Part shown: in pieces, positions 5,549 to 8,210 of the stretch
Layout of the letters: the number at the start of each line of letters is the position of its first letter
How positions within the stretch are numbered: the stretch's first letter is position 1
NCBI GenBank assembly: GCA_937888925.1
Contig: CALARM010000074.1
Coordinates: forward strand, 1 to 8,210
Origin: an uncultured Synergistia bacterium
Lineage (GTDB): Bacteria; Eremiobacterota; SpSt-956; JAKJGF01
Direction: 5' to 3'
DNA length: 8,210 nt
Notes under the pieces: model-generated
What the model was told of the DNA's origin: nothing
Databases searched by the model: none
Seen by the model: the letters and a program-made list of their open reading frames with translations, nothing else
Translations under genes and position numbers: made by a program

Positions 5549-7954
5549 TCATTTTACTTCATAGTTTTTAAGAATTTCCGCTGTGTCATTATGATGATTT
5601 TCTAAAGTTAACTCCAACGGTGTATTACCATCTTTATCTAAAACATTAATATCCGCTCCACTGGATATAAGTGTCAGTACAACTTCTTTATAACCGTGCT
5701 GTGAGGCAACATGCAGAGGAGTCCGCCTATCATCGTTTACAGCATTAATATCAGCTCCCTTTGAAATAAGCAGTTCCGCCAGTTTACCGTCACGGCAGTT
5801 ATGTAAAGGAGTATATCCGTTATTATCCGCAGCATTTACATTCGCTCCCTTTGATATAATCAGGCCGGCTAAATCAACGGAATAGAAAACCATATGCAAA
5901 GGGGTCTGACCGTTATTATCAGTCACATTTATATCTGCCCCCTTTGATACGAGAAACCCTGCCAGTTCTTCATTTGCTATTCCTTCCAGGGCACAGCATA
6001 AAGGAGTTCTGCCATCGGCAGTTTTAGCATTGACATCGGCACCATTTGATACAAGCAATTCGACGAGTTCCTTCGTTTTTGCCATATGCAGAGGAGTGTA
6101 ACCTTCCATATCGGTAATGTTCACTCTGGCTCCATGTAATATGAACAGTTCCGCTACTTTTTTATTGTTATATTTTATCGCCGTGTGTAAAGGAGTCATA
6201 GTATCTTCAGCTCTTGAATTGACATCTGCTCCGCCTGCTATAAGAAGTTCTGCTATTTCTTCTCTGTCCGGTAACAGTGCAGTTGCGTCCAGAGCAGTCC
6301 TGCCGCTGACCGTTTTTGCATTTACATCGGCACCTTTCGCCATAAGAAATTCCGCTACGTCTTTATGGCCGTAAAATGCTGCTCCGTGAAGAGGAGTTTC
6401 GTCATTACTGCCTTTAGCATTTACAGAAGCCCCTGCGGACACAAGCAATTCCGCTGTTTCCCTGTTACCTGCAGAATGTAACGGGGATAAACCGTTATTA
6501 TCTTTATCATTTACATTTGCGCCATTATTTATAAGCACTTCTGCCACTTCTTTGAAGCCGCCCCATGCGGCATGGAAGAGAGGAGTTTTCCCTTCATTAT
6601 CCCTGTCACTAACAGAAGCACCGTTGGCTATAAGTAATTCTGCTATTTCTTTTCTCTTTTCCGGGTTATCGGACAGAAATTCCGTATAACTCAGTCCTAT
6701 ATCGGATATAACGGCCTTTCCGGCAGCATAATGCAGAGGTGTGCTTCCGCTGTTATCTCTGTCTCTTACATTTGCACCTTCCGATATAAATAAAAGGGCC
6801 AATTCTTTTGTAACAGCCATATGTAAAGGGATCAATCCGTTATTATCTCTGGCATTGACAGAAACTCCTCCTGATATGAGCAGCTCGGCCATTTCTTTCT
6901 GGCCCGATGCCGCAGCAATGTGGAGGGCACTTTCTCCGCCGGGATTATCTCTGGCCTTCACATCGGCTCCCATGGATATAAGTAATTCCGCTGTTTCCCT
7001 GTGCTGAAACACGACTGAATAAAGTAAAGGAGTAAAACCGTAAACATCACTGTCATTAATATCAATACCTTCGGAAACAAATAACTTTACCAGTTCATTC
7101 CTGCCGAAGGCCGCCGCAAAATGCAAAGGATTCTTATTCTCAAAATCTCTGCCGTCTGTTCCGGCCCCTTTAGCTATAAGCAGTTCTACGACATCCAATC
7201 TTCCTTCCATTACGGCAAAATCCAGAGGACTCTTCTGCTGATTATCTTTAATATTCACATCTGCCCCTGCGGATACAAGCAGTTCAACAATTTCTTTATG
7301 GCCGTTCTGAGAGGCAAAATGTAAGGGAGTAAATCCCCTGCTGTCTTTAATATTAATGTCAGTACCGGCAGATATAAAAAATTCCGCTGTTTCTTTATTG
7401 CCGAATATTGCCGCTCCATGTAACGGGTTTTCTCCGTCGCTCTTCATGTCAGCCCATCTTGCTATAAGTAATTCTGAAATTTCCTTTGTTTTTGACACGT
7501 ACAGCGGGCTTATACCTCTGATTGTTTTAAAATCAAAACCTTTATTCAGTAATGAAATTACTGTTTCCAGATTACCTGTGTAAGCAGCGTAGTGTAATGG
7601 GAATTCCTCTGCTTCTTCTTTAATAAGCAAATCAAATATATCGTTATAACCGTATTTCAATGAATAAGACAGAGCCGTATAGCCGTTAGAATCCTCTGTA
7701 TGAAGATCTGCTCCTCTGGATATAAGTAATTCCACTATATCTTTTCTCTCCAGACGGACTGCACATAAAAGAGGAGTAAGAGAAGATTTTACGGTGTTTA
7801 ACATATTCGGGTCTTTATCCAGTAATTCACGGGTTTTTACAATATCTCCCATGGCAATTACATGAAAAATTTCATCAGAAGCTCTGACTGTACCGGGGAT
7901 TATAAAGCAAAAAACTATGAATAATAAAACTCTTGATATTATCTTTATGTTCAT
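5549..7954 (-). CDS. Exported protein made of about 24 ankyrin repeats
   Basis: This 801-aa protein has a signal peptide (residues 1-25: basic start, hydrophobic LLFIVFCFIIPG, cleavage near VRA-S), so the solenoid should be periplasmic or secreted. From about residue 28 to the end it is almost entirely ankyrin repeats with the consensus NGxTPLHxAAxxGHxEVAELLISxGADVNAKD; I count 23-24, with a diverged first repeat and a C-terminal cap ending ILKNYEVK. Five repeats are exactly three residues short in the helix turn, and one (near residue 400-450) carries a ~20-residue insertion (DIGLSYTEFLSDNPEKRKE). There is no enzymatic domain, so it is a protein-binding scaffold of unknown partner. AGGAGG eight bases before the ATG fixes the start. 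It is convergent with the toxin gene. Its codons are richer in G+C than the ATPase block (29 of 60 in 6301-6360). Confidence 0.93.
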   Translation of the reverse strand: MNIKIISRVLLFIVFCFIIPGTVRASDEIFHVIAMGDIVKTRELLDKDPNMLNTVKSSLTPLLCAVRLERKDIVELLISRGADLHTEDSNGYTALSYSLKYGYNDIFDLLIKEEAEEFPLHYAAYTGNLETVISLLNKGFDFKTIRGISPLYVSKTKEISELLIARWADMKSDGENPLHGAAIFGNKETAEFFISAGTDINIKDSRGFTPLHFASQNGHKEIVELLVSAGADVNIKDNQQKSPLDFAVMEGRLDVVELLIAKGAGTDGRDFENKNPLHFAAAFGRNELVKLFVSEGIDINDSDVYGFTPLLYSVVFQHRETAELLISMGADVKARDNPGGESALHIAAASGQKEMAELLISGGVSVNARDNNGLIPLHMAVTKELALLFISEGANVRDRDNSGSTPLHYAAGKAVISDIGLSYTEFLSDNPEKRKEIAELLIANGASVSDRDNEGKTPLFHAAWGGFKEVAEVLINNGANVNDKDNNGLSPLHSAGNRETAELLVSAGASVNAKGSNDETPLHGAAFYGHKDVAEFLMAKGADVNAKTVSGRTALDATALLPDREEIAELLIAGGADVNSRAEDTMTPLHTAIKYNNKKVAELFILHGARVNITDMEGYTPLHMAKTKELVELLVSNGADVNAKTADGRTPLCCALEGIANEELAGFLVSKGADINVTDNNGQTPLHMVFYSVDLAGLIISKGANVNAADNNGYTPLHNCRDGKLAELLISKGADINAVNDDRRTPLHVASQHGYKEVVLTLISSGADINVLDKDGNTPLELTLENHHNDTAEILKNYEVK

Positions 7955-7962
7955 ATAGCTTA

Positions 7963-7968
7963 CCTCCT
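7963..7968 (-). promoter_or_regulatory. Shine-Dalgarno of the ankyrin gene
   Basis: Perfect AGGAGG on the minus strand with 8-base spacing to the ATG at 7954; it confirms the start that includes the signal peptide. Confidence 0.85.
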
Positions 7969-8008
7969 GATATGCTTCAAAGAGATTTCGGAAAATCTGT
8001 TGATATAT

Positions 8009-8111
8009 AATATAAGGCGGTTTTTGAAGACATTATTCCGTGGTTTATGGAATTATTGCCGAAGGATTACAGATTTTTCGGGGAAGCCCGGCAGGAGAAA
8101 AATATGAAGTA
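8009..8111 (+). pseudogene. Possible C-terminal tail of a transposase (remnant)
   Basis: An open plus-strand frame begins after a TAA at about 8006 and reads YKAVFEDIIPWFMELLPKDY, then RFFGEARQEKNMK, stopping at a TAA whose last base falls on the start of the 17-bp transposon terminus at 8112. No start codon fits it. The only argument for a transposase is position: insertion-sequence transposases often end directly at the terminal repeat. I recognise no DDE or other motif, so it could equally be chance. Confidence 0.25.
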
Positions 8112-8128
8112 ACTTTTCGGATAGGCTC
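8112..8128. mobile_element. Second copy of the 17-bp transposon terminus
   Basis: ACTTTTCGGATAGGCTC is identical to the right end of the 67-bp element at 3841-3857 and in the same orientation; no left end is found close by. It is flanked on the right by TAAG. It may be the end of a larger insertion sequence, now decayed, or the right end of a unit starting at 3791. Confidence 0.7.
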
Positions 8129-8210
8129 TAAGTAAAAAGCTGCCTTACCTGTTTTTTACTGAGCAGAATTATTACAGCAATATAAAGAAGTATCCACGGC
8201 CCCGTGCATA
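8128..8210 (-). CDS. C-terminal end of a probable membrane protein (partial)
   Basis: From the right window edge the minus strand reads CTGPWILLYIAVIILLSKKQ, then VRQLFT and a TAG. This is one hydrophobic helix followed by a basic tail, the usual look of an inner-membrane protein C-terminus with the tail in the cytoplasm. Only about 26 residues are visible, so no family can be given. The last base of the stop codon (8128) belongs to the transposon terminus, so the original C-terminus may have been longer. The other two frames stop earlier or look less protein-like. Confidence 0.4.
   Translation of the reverse strand, partial: CTGPWILLYIAVIILLSKKQVRQLFT
8131..8160. repeat. 8-bp inverted repeat (AGTAAAAA / TTTTTACT)
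   Basis: Perfect 8-bp arms at 8131-8138 and 8153-8160 around a 14-base loop. It is AT-rich and lies within the presumed 3' end of the membrane-protein frame. It might act as a weak terminator or be incidental. Confidence 0.3.

Noticed and set aside
6117..7583. Several plus-strand open frames of 67-88 codons opposite the ankyrin gene.
   Set aside because: They are antisense echoes of the periodic ankyrin repeats, without ribosome sites.

Overview
The window comes from an AT-rich bacterium with Gram-negative-style secreted proteins: a bacterial alpha-2-macroglobulin, a c-di-GMP cyclase and a very long exported ankyrin protein. Most real genes have strong Shine-Dalgarno sequences. I cannot place the phylum; a spirochaete-like or other deep-branching didermal lineage is only a guess.

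Layout: the minus strand dominates. Positions 1-1193 hold the N-terminal ~397 residues of an exported alpha-2-macroglobulin (the C-terminus lies beyond the left edge). Its 224-bp leader carries an unusual cluster of ACGCGT-containing repeats. Upstream of it, 1418-1924 encodes a stand-alone GGDEF diguanylate cyclase, and a degenerate copy of the same repeat lies just before that gene. Next comes a markedly AT-richer block, 2024-3790, holding an unrecognised Cys-rich protein and the central part of a DUF3696/OLD-like AAA ATPase that has lost both its Walker A end and its signature/Walker B end. This looks like the decayed remains of an acquired ATPase-plus-effector locus, of the kind often found among phage-defence genes.

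The truncated 5' end of the ATPase coincides exactly with a 67-bp MITE-like element (3791-3857), which has perfect 17-bp terminal inverted repeats inside TTAA. Beyond it are a two-helix membrane protein with a PH-like tail (4009-4665), a divergently transcribed Phd/YefM-RelE/ParE toxin-antitoxin operon (4856-5498) with promoter and likely operator sites, and an 801-aa signal-peptide-bearing protein of about 24 ankyrin repeats (5549-7954). At 8112-8128 there is a second copy of the same transposon end, preceded by a short open frame that could be a transposase tail, and followed by the last residues of a membrane protein whose stop codon is formed at the junction.

Overall this is an accessory, rearranged region. 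Two copies of one transposon terminus bracket 4.3 kb containing the PH-like protein, the toxin-antitoxin pair and the ankyrin gene. I found no tRNA, rRNA or CRISPR array. The most promising material is the truncated ATPase with its unknown partner, the small mobile element at its breakpoint, and the ACGCGT repeat cluster.
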